From NCBI GenBank assembly GCA_028023455.1, contig JAQFVV010000063.1, positions 2,661,081-2,725,080 on the forward strand: a stretch of DNA of 64,000 bases, written 5' to 3'. The translations under genes and the position numbers were made by a program. The notes below the pieces were generated by a model that was given only the letters and a program-made list of their open reading frames with translations, was not told the DNA's origin and did no database searches. The first letter of the stretch is position 1. Every line of letters starts with the position of its first letter. Below, piece after piece: positions 39,355-50,210 of the stretch. Source of the stretch: Epiperipatus broadwayi (taxonomy: Eukaryota > Onychophora > Udeonychophora > Euonychophora > Peripatidae).

Positions 39355-39690
39355 TTTTGCAGAATGGCTTAGTTGGTTAGTGTTATTTTTAAAATTCAAT
39401 ATTCAAGAATCTAAGGGTCCAGATTTGATTTTCATGCTTGTATTGACACTGGTCAGATCAGCAACACCTGAGAAGGGAAAAGAGCAATACCACTTGAAAT
39501 AATGTGCACATATAAACCTGTATGAAACAGGAAAAACTCTCCACATAGTAGTGCCACTCAGTGCCAACCAAAATAATCAATGGATGCTATTACTAACAGT
39601 TGAAATTGAAAAATTTAAATAAAGTTACATTTTTCTAAAGACCTTTAAATGGTTAATATTACATGATGAAAATAGTCCAGTATAAAATAC
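39355..39690 (+). mobile_element. tRNA-derived SINE with nested foldback fragment
   Basis: Same family as the pair at 15.9-16.7 kb. It has box A-like ATGGCTTAGTTGGTTAG (39365), AATATTCAAGAATCTAAGGG, box B-like GGTCCAGATTTGATT, AGCAACACCTGAGAAGG, and the tail TTTAAATAAAGTTACATT to ATGATGAAAATAGTCCAG. The tail is interrupted at 39527-39592 by a fragment of the foldback family arm. Confidence 0.7.
39527..39592 (+). mobile_element. Foldback family arm fragment D
   Basis: AAACAGGAAAAACTCTCC, then GTAGTGCCACTCAGTGCC and ATCAATGGATGC: one arm of the family seen in copies A-C, with no mirrored partner. Confidence 0.7.
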
Positions 39691-40448
39691 AACTAAATCC
39701 TCAAGAAAACACAGCAACTATATCAGTTTTAAATCTCTGCAGCTTTTCAGCTATAGCATGCAACAAGTAAAATTTGTGCATCCCACGTCTATATTTTTAT
39801 AATTCTAATGAATAGCCTTCTGAGCATAACAACCTAGTCAGACTGTGCAAAATAGGTCATTTAAATTTCCTTCACCATTTACATGGCGAGCAGAGGACTT
39901 AATTTGGTATCTGTAAATGGAACAATCTTTGAACAGTTGACTCCTGTCAAAATCCAGTTCTAATGACTCATTAGTGTTGACAACCTTGAACAAAGATTAT
40001 AACTAATATCCTCCAATTTACTAGACTATTCTCATCATGACTTTTATAACTTTGAGGGTTTATATTTAAAAAATGAAATTTGAGTCAGAATTGCTGGGTG
40101 TGTAATTAATTGGAGAAAATATGGTTGCAGAGGCATACAATTTCACTATAACAATTAATATTTAGAGCAGCGTTTCCCAACCTTTTTTGGCTCGCGTACC
40201 ACTTGGTAGTACATCACGTTAAATTGTACCACTTCGTAAAAATGATTGTATTTCGTGAAATTTGTTATTGCGAGTGTGTTATATTATTTGCATTATAAAT
40301 ATTATAAGGTGACCATGTATGTATTCACATCACATAATGGGGCAAATTACATTGAAACACGATTAACCGTCACGCCTGATTATAAACTCACTGAAATTAT
40401 AAACTCAATGTAACATATTTATATGTATGTGTTTGTTCAAAGTTTCAC

Positions 40449-40880
40449 TTTTTTTTTTTTCAAAATATTTATTAAAGATTACATTATTACATTAAAAATT
40501 ATTTGGTACATATTTTGTTCAAAGTATTTTCTCATTCCTTCATTTGGTTTTCCCAAATTTGAGTCTGTTTTCTCTTTTTCGGAGCATATTGCTATTGGTT
40601 GGGCCATGGAGAGGATAAATTCAGCATGTCCCAAGTCCTGATAAAAATAACCTCAGGGGTTACCAGGCTAACTCTTGTTCTTGTTTTCTTTATATTGTTC
40701 TGCATGAAGTTAATAGGATTAAAATTTTGATGATTAAATACTAGCTTACATCTAGCAATCCACAATAGATGATCAAAAATTAAAGAGAGTCTAATTTCTG
40801 GTTATGATCCTTTTCTGATACATTCTTTCAAATTAAATAATTTAGATTGATTTGCCTTGATCCGACTCATTATTTATCTA
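40449..40880 (-). mobile_element. LINE 3' fragment inside the hAT element
   Basis: On the minus strand it ends in a poly-A run (T run at 40449-40460) after AATAAATATTTTG. Upstream it reads protein-like (SLIFDHLLWIARCKLVFNHQ, NFMQNNIKKTRTRVSL), the pattern of LINE C-termini. The right boundary is uncertain, and I found no clear target duplication. Confidence 0.6.
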
Positions 40881-41039
40881 TTATTTTGTCATATTTCGTT
40901 TACTAATAAATGGTTTTAATAAAAACACAAAATTATAAAAAAACAATTAATATATTTTTTTATCATAATCAAATATTTTTATAAAATAAATTTAATGAAA
41001 TCATTGTGCTTGTTTTGAACAACATAATTTTTTGAAATT

Positions 41040-41544
41040 TGGTTTAAAACATGCGAAGTATATATACCCTTAAGTCTATAACTGCGTTCAATCTGTTTCG
41101 ATACTTATTTTTTAAAAAAATATATGAAGTAAAAGCTCTTCCTACTAATTTCGTACTAGTAAACGGTAATAATAATTTAAGAGCTTTCTCAGAAAGTTGT
41201 TCATATTCTTTAATGTTTAACCGAAAATTAATTAGATTGTGTCATTTGAATTCTACTTGTAAAGTTCTGTTACATGATAATTCTATTAAATTTTCTTTAT
41301 CCTTTATTGATAATGATGTAGCTTTTTCTAAATTTTCTGCATAGACGGAATTTGAAATACAATTATCATTTGTGTTTTCGGGTTTTGGAAAATATTCCAT
41401 GAAAGACAATTTTAATTCTGTTAAATGTGCTATTATATTTTCTCGTATATCTTGAGACAGACTAACTTTATTTTCAAACAAAAAAATAAGTAGATTTTCG
41501 AATACTTCCGGTTGATTGTTGATTGTTTTTGATACAGTTTCCAA
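41040..41544 (-). pseudogene. hAT transposase C-terminal remnant (ZBED5-like)
   Basis: Transposase piece of the type shared with ZBED5/GTF2IRD2-like proteins, which cut and join hAT element ends. The open part (41544 to 41242) reads LLIFLFENKVSLSQDI, IIAHLTELKLSFMEYFP and LIELSCNRTLQVEFK, typical of the region before the dimerisation domain. After an in-frame stop at 41242-41244 the same frame continues with LSEKALKLLLPF, the start of the hAT C-terminal (dimerisation) domain, before another stop. The N-terminal BED finger and catalytic core are deleted. Confidence 0.8.
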
Positions 41545-41807
41545 AAATCTAATTTCTTAATCATACTTTCAATTTTATCATTAACATTAAAGATCGTTAT
41601 CGACTGTACATATTAATAACTTTACCGTATAATATTATTAATTAAAATAATTTTTATGAATTATAGGAAAAAACATTTCTATGATATTTTTATGATTTAA
41701 TTTTTTTTATGACCGCCATTATTGATTATTTTTCGTGTACCACCAATCAGCAACTCACGTACCCCCAGTGGTACGCGTACCACAGGTTGGGAAACACTGA
41801 TTTAGAG

Positions 41808-43331
41808 CATGGATGATGATCAGAGAAGCTTTCAATAGCTGAGCTTTAAACTTACTTAAGTTACTGAAAATAGTTTGGAATCAATGGGAGGAAAAAGAGT
41901 TTGTCTTACAAACAGTATCTAGTATTTGATGAATTATTGAGCTTATTTTACAAGGCAATAAGTAGCAATCTTGGTTGAGTGCTATTTATTAGTTAATAAC
42001 AATTAAATTAATAAGATGAACACACTGTCTTACTAAAACAGATAATAAATTTAAATTTGTGGTTTGTAAAATAATTATTTTAGTCAGAGCATTTGCTGGT
42101 GAGGTAAATTTTCTGCTTTACTAAATGAACAGTTTTATGAGCTTTTGTAAATAAAGAAATTGGAAAAAAAAAATTAATATTGAGTTCTATAAATAGAGAA
42201 GACTTCCTTAATCAGGATGAAATATTTTAAATCTATAATAATCACCATCATTATCATCATCAAAGTGTTAGTCACTCAAAAAATCATTTGACTTTCAAGT
42301 AGGAGCAAGTAACCAAAAGTAACCAGAATTTTATAATAAAAAATTGTTTACTTATCTTTAAGAATTATAAAGTTAATCTCCTTCAAAATATTGGCAATTT
42401 AATGCATTTTACCAGTCTAAACATGGATTTCACTTTTTGACATACTCTAAAAAACAAACTGAAACCTTTTAATGCCTGCTTCATTTTTTTTTTATCATTT
42501 CTAAGTTTAAACAAATTGAGGCATTGTTTCATTCAAGAGATTAAAATGTCACACAGTTAGAGATCAAGTAGATATGATTGATAGATGAGCTGGGTCATGT
42601 TGAATTTAATTAAAAATTGGTGCACACTCAAGACTGCATTCAGAGGAATTGTTATGATAAAGCTTGCACTCTTCACTTTGCCTCAAAACAGGATGTTTAT
42701 ATTTTATCACATCATGCAAATATTTTAGAACTTGTAGATAATATGTTTGTCCATTAAGAATTAATTTTGAGAGAAAAATGCTGTTTGTGTCAAAAAAACA
42801 TATCAACATTATTTTGACATTGGACTTCACTCATCACATTTTTTGGAACATGGTAAATTTAACAATTTCATTAAATAATCCATAAATTTGTGTTTTCACC
42901 AGAATAGCTTTCTTGTAATTTGTTTTAAACATTGCAACTATTTTCCCTGCCATTTTCTCTAAGAGAAAACAGAATTTCAAATTATTCCAACTTTTCAGTT
43001 ATTACAAAAAATTGACCAATATGCAAAATGCACTTCACAAAAGAATATGCTATATGACACCACAATTTCACATAATAACATAATTTGGTAGATTGATGCA
43101 AAGAAGTCCTGGTAAGCTGTATATAACAGCAGAAGCATGTATGACAACAAATGCACTTACCAGAGAACAATTCTGATTATTTTTGAGTCCCCTTTCATAT
43201 GTAGAATAATAATGTTAACTGCTTAATTCACTTCAAAATTTTGTTTAAAGATGGCATTATTTTGCATTCACTTTCCTTTGTTTTCTTATAGCTATTGATA
43301 GTGATATTTTGTTGGTTTTTGTTTTTTACAG
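41808..43331. other. AT-rich DNA, nothing recognised
   Basis: A short ATC-rich run (42240-42262) resembles an RTE tail, but no LINE protein is attached. Chance frames only. Confidence 0.5.
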
Positions 43332-43417
43332 CCAAAATTGGAACTAAAAGTTATTGATTTATTACTTCAAAAAAATTCTGAAGAGATTAGCATTCTCAAG
43401 TCATCTGTAACTTCAAA
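43332..43417 (+). CDS. Candidate internal exon of an unknown host gene
   Basis: A good splice acceptor (GGTTTTTGTTTTTTACAG ending at 43331) opens an 86-bp segment with a helical, hydrophilic reading (KLELKVIDLLLQKNSEEI, then SILKSSVTS). It ends at a weak donor (AAA|GTATTT). The frame stays open beyond the donor to about 43500, unusual in this AT-rich DNA. No family recognised and no partner exon nearby. Low confidence. Confidence 0.25.
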
Positions 43418-43519
43418 GTATTTTTTTCTGACTTTCCTAAGTTCTTTGTTTGCCAATTTTGAGATTATATGCAAAATTACTTTTAGAAGATTTTTAGATT
43501 TTCAAAAAAATTGATTTTT

Positions 43520-44630
43520 TTTGCCCAGTTCATTAAATATTTATGATTATTTTTACACAATATTTGTATAATAATTATTTAGAGACAAAAATATGAATGA
43601 TTACACCTTGATTTAATTTATATATGTTTTATTTTAAAAAATTGAAGTTAACAAATTCAATTGTAATGATGAAAATAAAATGACAAGTAGTAAGATTAAA
43701 AGGTCTTTGAAAACATATTGGTATTGTTTTCTCAACATCCTAGTATAGAACTTTTGAAATATTTTAATAATTATAAATGCAATTTTAAATTTTAAAACAG
43801 TATTTGATAGATTTATGATGGCTTTAAGTAACTTCATTCATATTTCAAAAATAAATTTTATTCAACAAAAATTTCATTAATTTTCTGATTCAACTAGCTT
43901 GCGTAGCTTTTCTTTACATTCACCACTAAGAAAAAGTCCATTATTTTCATGATTTATTCTCTTTATTATTTTTTTCAACATTTGCAAGATTCAAATATGA
44001 TTTTTAAACATGTTTTTATTTGTAAAATTATATTTCTAACAAATGAAGTCCAATTAATTGAATTGTAATATAATTTCAGATTCATGATTACAAAAATTAT
44101 CTCCAGGCAGAACAAAGAAAATATAATGCTATAGAATGGTCAAGGTACAATCTATATTTCTTAGTTCAATTCCATTACTCTTACAGTGTGCTTAATAATG
44201 AGAGTCTTTAATCTGTTTACAATAAGTAAATTATTGCCAAATGCTGAAGTGAAAATAAGTAAATAAACTTTATGTCAGTATAATGATTATTTTTCTATAT
44301 ATATTTTTTAAAAATATAACCTTATTCACTTTAATCAATTCTTTATTTTTAATATTTTATTTTTAAAATTATATTCTTCACAATTTTTTAAAGACTATCC
44401 AGTATTGATTGGCAAAGAAGTATCTAGAAACTATTAATTTATGTCCATTATTGGTCAATAAATGAATATTAGCTTGAGGGTAAAAGTCTTATATTATCCT
44501 GGGTTAATCATATTATAATGGGAAATAACATTGGCACACTCAAGTTTAATGTCTTGCAGTGGCTTTTTGTTTTTTCATATATTCTTTCAATAGATATTAT
44601 ATGTTCTTATTCTTTTCTTTCACTTTCTTT
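43520..44630. other. AT-rich DNA, nothing firmly recognised
   Basis: A box B-like TAGTTCAATTCCA near 44161 could be a SINE scrap. Otherwise no feature. Confidence 0.4.
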
Positions 44631-44634
44631 ATAA

Positions 44635-44866
44635 TGCTTATAATGCTTCTTTCAAATATACTTCAATGCAAACAAATTTTCTTAAAAACTTCTTTATTTT
44701 CCTTACAGTTTCGACTGTCCAGCAGTCTTCATCAGAGCTCTAAACTGCTTAAGTTTAGAGCTCTGATGAAGACTGCAGAACAGTTGAAACTGTAAGAAAA
44801 ATAAAGAAGTTTTTAAGAAAATTTGTTTGCATTGAAGTGTACATAAAAAGAAGTGTTATAAGCAAT
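44635..44866. mobile_element. Near-perfect palindrome with CTGATGA...GTTGAAAC core
   Basis: Arms of about 95 bp around a centre at about 44747 (AAACTGCTTAAGTTT). Each arm contains CTCTGATGAAGACTGC, then AGAACAGTTGAAACTGTAAG (right arm on plus near 44760-44794), then AAATAAAGAAGTTTTTAAG and TTTGCATTGAAG. The inner arms are almost identical, while the outer 35 bp are diverged. Related to the palindrome at 31.9 kb. Confidence 0.8.
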
Positions 44867-45544
44867 ATAGATATTATATGACAAGTTGCCTTACAGAAAA
44901 TTTATAAAAAGCTATTAGACAGATAAAACTTACTATTAAATCAAAGTATAGCATTACCCATTTAAAGTATAGTTTTTCTATCTAAGATACTTCTCAAATC
45001 AAAATTCCTTCAAATAAACAAAACATTATGGGACAAGAACTGGATTTCATGTGGAGTTTCAAATAACTTTTTTCCCCAGATCCATCAACAAGAATGTTAT
45101 TGCAGTCATACTATTTGATAATCTTTACTGTTTTTGTATAATTCAAAAACACAATTTAGCTACCTCTGATCTATATAGTTGTCTCTGAAAGTCAAATCTA
45201 TACACACAATAGAATAATTTAAAGCTATTAATGACATTATCAAAGATTTGAAATTTTTATAGATTCATTTGTAATATTGTGACCTAACTACTTCATAGAA
45301 CTAAATAAATAATATAAACATTGAAGCACTGACTATAAAAATATGATTTTTAATATAATTTCATATAAAATATATGTTTTTAATATAATAAACAAAACTT
45401 GGAATGATGACAATGATAATAATAATAATATCATCAATATATGGCAGTGTTTACAAAAAATATAAATTTATAATTATACAGAAAAGCTTTTTCAGCATAT
45501 AATTTTATGCCCTTTTTAAAAACAGTTGTTTAACATTGAAAAGG

Positions 45545-46785
45545 GCATAAAATCATTCAAGCAATTTTTCCTCTACTTTTCTATTTATCAAAAATGAAAA
45601 TAAAGAATATGTTATGCTGGTTTTTTTTTTTTTTCATATAAATTTATAATAAAGCAATATAAATAACAATATATAACAGTGATTATATATATTTATAATT
45701 ACACAGAAAAGTATTTTTTGGCACATGAATGGAAAATTATATAATAAGATAGTATGTATAAAGTTGCATAAAGTAGTGGTCGGCACCTTTTAGATATTGT
45801 GGATCATATATTTATTTATATATTAATATTTATATGTTTTATAATTTGTTAAAGAATTATGTTTTATTTTGTTTTTTGTTAATATAATGTTCATTTTATT
45901 TTATAAAAATAAATGGATGTATAAATACGTATTTGCTACATTTTGTAAGTGTAATTTTCTAATTCATGTCTACAAAAATTATTTAAGATTAGTAACGAGT
46001 AGTATTCTATTCTTTAACAATTTTTATAGATGTGTTTTCATTCAAAATTCTTAATAAAAATTTTGAGTTTTAGTTCACCCAATTACCAAGGGTGTGCTGT
46101 AGTCAAATTTGATGCCTAGTCAATGGTACAGAATTCGGTATTCTTATTTTGTTACTTTTCCTATGCCGCTAACTGAGTAGGGGTTAATTAAATGCTTTTG
46201 AGATAGATGCTTTGTAAGTCACAGTAGTATTTTGTAACAAATCAATTAGCAATATAATGTAATAATACAGCTTAAACAAAATGTATTTTTTTATTTTAAA
46301 AGTTTTATTAAATGAGATTACCAAATTTAAATAATATTTGAATTTTTTTGCGGACCATTAAAATTACGTCATGGATTACTGGTTGCCAACCGCTGGTATA
46401 AAGTATGTTTTTAATTCATTTCAACCTTCATTGAATTTCTAACAATGCTGATTGCTGAATTTTATTTTTACTCAAATTTTATTTTATTTATTTATTACAC
46501 GAATAAACATAAAATTCATCAATCAGGATTGTTAGAAATTCATTGAAGATTGAAATGAATTAAAAACATACTGTAATCAACTTTATATATAGTACATTAT
46601 ATAATTTTTCATCCATATGACAAAAAGGGCTTTTCTATACAATTATATTTATATAATCGCTGTTATATATTGATATTTATATCACTTAATTATAAATTTA
46701 TATTAAAAAAACAGTGTAACAGTTTCTTTATTTCAATTTTGATGACTAAAAAAGTAGAGGAAACACTGCTTGTATGATTAATTGA
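45545..46785. mobile_element. Foldback element split by a hAT insertion
   Basis: The left (45545-45773) and right (46396-46785) parts are inverted copies: for example CCTCTACTTTTC on the left against AAAAAGTAGAGG on the right, and ATATAACAGTGATTATAT against ATAATCGCTGTTATAT. The inner loop arms are AGTATGTTTTTAATTC and its complement (46401 and 46560). The hAT element 45774-46395 sits near the symmetry axis. Confidence 0.7.
45774..46395. mobile_element. Short non-autonomous hAT element
   Basis: Ends TAGTGGTCGGCACC and GGTTGCCAACCGCTG (inverted, CAG-GGT-GGC type as in hAT). 8-bp flanks GCATAAAG (45766-45773) and GTATAAAG (46396-46403) differ at one base. 622 bp, no transposase. Confidence 0.8.
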
Positions 46786-46802
46786 AATGAAACTTAATTT
46801 CT

Positions 46803-46816
46803 GGGGGGGGGGGGGG
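46803..46816. repeat. G14 homopolymer
   Basis: An uninterrupted run of 14 G in very AT-rich DNA. Confidence 0.9.
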
Positions 46817-48833
46817 AGACTTAAACTTAAAATTTTATTGTTACATAAAAATTTCTAAATCTACCAACAGAAAATTTGGCAAAAAAATATTATTTGAAGA
46901 ATAAAAAATATCTCTCAGATAACCTAAAAGATGCAATCAAAATTTTCAATACTTAATAATTTATTAAATTCCAATTTAGTTATACAATTTAGAATGAATA
47001 TTTAAGTCAATATTTTTTTAAATAAAAAATGGCATTTAGAAAGAATGTGATATGCTCTAAATCCATGCTAATTTACATTGGCACCAGTTTTGACTATGAT
47101 ATAATTTTTATTATATATTTTAAGTGTTGACATTTAGCTGAAATATTCATTTGCTAATTTTTATGGGGAACAAAGGTTGAATCTAATATTCTTTATTTTT
47201 TTGAACAAAAAAAAAAAATCATTTAAAAAAATCTTAATTGAATATTAAGGTCGTTTAAAATGAATTTTAATATTTGGAACAAAACATATATCTAGTTCCA
47301 CTGAATTTAGATTTTAATTAATGTACAATATATTTTTTAATGCATTAGCTACGCTATTTAAAGTCAAACTTATATTTGTAACCAAAAGATGAAAAAGAAA
47401 ATACTAAAACTACTACCAATTCATTCTGTTGAATAAAAGTTTCTTCATTGTTTTTCTGTGGAAATGTAAATAGAAGATGACTTTATCCTGAAAAGCTCTA
47501 TTCAAGATTGTTTTACTTTTTACTTAATTTACATGCATTTTTTCCAAATAATAATAATTTTATAGAATGTGTTTAATTACATATAGAAGTGCAAGCACCT
47601 GAATTTGCAGGTGTGTGTACATAATTTATAGCAGGTAAATGTAAAAATGCTAAATTCTGAGTAACAAGCTATGTCATGGAAACACTTAATGTTGTGAATT
47701 TGCTGAAATTAAAAAATGTATAATCTTTTTCAAGTTTTATTATAAATAAAATGAACTGTACGGTTTTTTTAACTTTCATTTTCTATTACTTGAGATATAT
47801 ATGTGAATATAACAATGGGAAGAATTTTACCAATTTGTTTCGCTAACATTGGAATTTTGTCATAAAACTTCCTTCTTATTCAAATCTTCTTTGATGTCAT
47901 TATTAAAATAGTTACAGTTGTTTAATGTGTTTTTAATATTTTTTATTGCTTTTAGTTTTTTAGTTCAAGCATGAGTATATATAAAAAAGAAGCAATGGGG
48001 AGTTTTAAAGAAAATCTTTCAAGCTTAATCAGAAGCCCATTATCAATTACTCTCATTACTCTTTCAAAACTGTTGGTTTTATTTGATCATTTTAAATAAG
48101 CAAATAAGGAAATTGTATTGATGTTATGACAAAACTACTGATGGTTCTTGAAAAGTAAGTTTCAATAAATAAACAAATCCTATCTTTTACCCTAAGGTTA
48201 GAAATTCAATATATTAAAGCCCCCATTTTTCTAACACTGAAAAAAAAACTAAAAAGAAATTCAAGAAATCTTTTTAAAAATATATATATAAAGTGAAGAG
48301 CAAAAGGTTGTGCCCTTTGCAAAAAAATAAATAAATAAAAGATGAAACATTTCAACATTTTTGTGTCTGCAAATTATAAATTTATTAATAATTGAAATTT
48401 ACTAACAATAAAACAATATTCTAATAGCAATTAAATATTTAGTTTCATTTTGATATATTTAAACATTAAATATATCATGATTATGGGAAGAGTGGGTTTT
48501 ATGAATTTAATGAGGTATATTAAAATTGGGTAAACCAATTGATAGCTATAGTGAACTGCCCCCCATCAAAGAAACATTTAAATATCTAGCTTGTTATGAT
48601 CAAATAATAGTATTTGAACATCATTTGTGGTATTTTGTCTTTTAGCTTAATTCTAAATATGTAAATAAAATTTTAATATCTTTGAAATTTCAAGGACTCC
48701 CACCACATGTGTATACATGGTGTACATATTAATGTAACAAGGTCTAACTTTAATGCCGCCTGTCAAATTAAAATCCACATATATATATATATAATTTAAA
48801 TTATCCATGCAATCACTATATATATATATATAT
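46817..48833. other. AT-rich DNA, nothing firmly recognised
   Basis: Two (TA)n runs near 48780 and 48816. A 42-codon frame at about 47970 after TTTTTTAG has no known domain. Confidence 0.45.
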
Positions 48834-50210
48834 TGTAACGTTTATTTATATACGTTGCAAGTATATTAGCATTTGGTAAAAGCTAAAAAATAAAAGTAAA
48901 TTTAGATTTTTTTTTGACTAATTTTTTTTAAAAAAAAAAATAACGTACAATGAAAGTTAAATTATTCTTTCGTTTTTTTTTTATGTAATTCGAAGTAAAA
49001 GTTAGAATTGGAGAGAACAAAAGACACAAATTACCAATCTAGATAAGAGAAAGTAAAAATATTTCAACTAATTAAAGATGGCAGAATTATGCTAAAAAAA
49101 AATAGAGACTTTGTAACATAAATTTTGTAAAGAATATATAAGATTATCAACGGATATTTTGACAAAAAAAAGATATGCGCAGAAGTCGGAAAACTGGGCC
49201 TCTAGAGTATAAAAGGCAGAGATCAGTTTGAAGAACATCTTGTTCGTTGGTTTCTCTAGTTGGTCTTGGATAACAATAATATATCCAAGATCGCTCTACG
49301 CTGAAGTAATTCGGCATGTCGGAGTGAATGGGAGCTTCTGAAGACATCGTGCCTGAAGATGAATACCAGAAAAGCTTTCATGACCGATTAGGCGAATGGA
49401 CCACAAGATCAAATAATAACCAAAAGGCCGAGCTCATTCTACCCAAAAAACTATGCATAGTTATCTACTACTGAATTCCCAAAACTTACCGGTAAGTTAT
49501 ACTTCATTACTCCTGATTGTGACCAAATTAAACGTTTTCAAACAATTTCTAAAAGTATGTTTAAACAATCCCAGTAGAGACATTAATTTTTTTGTACAAG
49601 AGACATTCAATTTTTTAAGGAAATTTCTAGAAGAAATTTAGATTTGAACAGTAATTGTAAAATTGTTTTTTATTAATTGATTCACGTCTGAGTTGTGTTC
49701 TCTCTAATTTACTTGATAAGTAATTTATTTCAAATATTTTTTTAGTCTATTAGAATAAAATTATTTCTAATACCAATTTTCATTTGTGCATTATTAATAA
49801 TAGTTATTATTTTTTATTATTAAATCTATTAGTAGTTTAATAAGATTTAAAAATGGAATTTACCTTTGCCAATATGTTTGAATAAGCCCAGGAATAATAA
49901 TCTTAAAAAAATAATTCTCGTTACGGTATGATGTAATACCGATTAGTTTAAAAGTTTTTTTTTTATTTACTTGTGAGATGTTATATGACGATTTCAGTGA
50001 ATTCTTAGGAATTCTGGCACCCAGATTAAATAAATTAAAAGCTGATTTCGTCAATAGCACAATTCTCAACAATTAATAGGCCGAGTTGATCAGGAAATAT
50101 AGCTATGTTTTTAGAATAGAAATATAACTCTTCTTTTTTGACATAGCTTGATCAACTCACGCGCAGTTTATATTAGCGTGTAGAGGCCTAGCAAAACGGA
50201 AAACGTTATA
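48834..50210 (+). mobile_element. Possible solo LTR
   Basis: Starts TGTAACGTTTATTT right after a (TA)n run and ends GAAAACGTTATA before ATATATAATG, so the ends are short inverted repeats (TGTAACGTTT / AAACGTTATA) in a (TA)n target. The interior is less AT-rich than its surroundings, with a TATAAAA box at 49208-49214 and a splice-donor-like CCGGTAAGT at 49490. The ORFs here show no domain. The last base pair (TA rather than CA) and the lack of a partner LTR keep this tentative. Confidence 0.4.
49208..49214 (+). promoter_or_regulatory. TATA box candidate
   Basis: GAGTATAAAAGGCAG in a locally G+C-richer stretch. It would drive transcription rightward from about 49235 in the putative LTR. Confidence 0.4.

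Larger units (their letters stand above)
40168..41799 (-). mobile_element. hAT DNA transposon, internally deleted
   Basis: Terminal inverted repeats CAGCGTTTCCCAACC (left) and GGTTGGGAAACACTG (right), with inner GCGTACCAC blocks at both ends. A perfect 8-bp target duplication ATTTAGAG lies at 40160-40167 and 41800-41807, the hAT length. It carries only a C-terminal transposase remnant on the minus strand and a LINE fragment near its left end, so it cannot move by itself. Confidence 0.95.

Noticed and set aside
41051-41344. 97-codon plus-strand frame
   Set aside because: Antisense of the hAT transposase remnant.
47970-48105. Possible terminal exon after TTTTTTAG
   Set aside because: Short, no family, a weak tract and no supporting donor or conserved reading.
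49147-49347. 66-codon minus-strand frame with several Cys and Arg
   Set aside because: No start context, no domain; lies in the putative LTR promoter region on the opposite strand.
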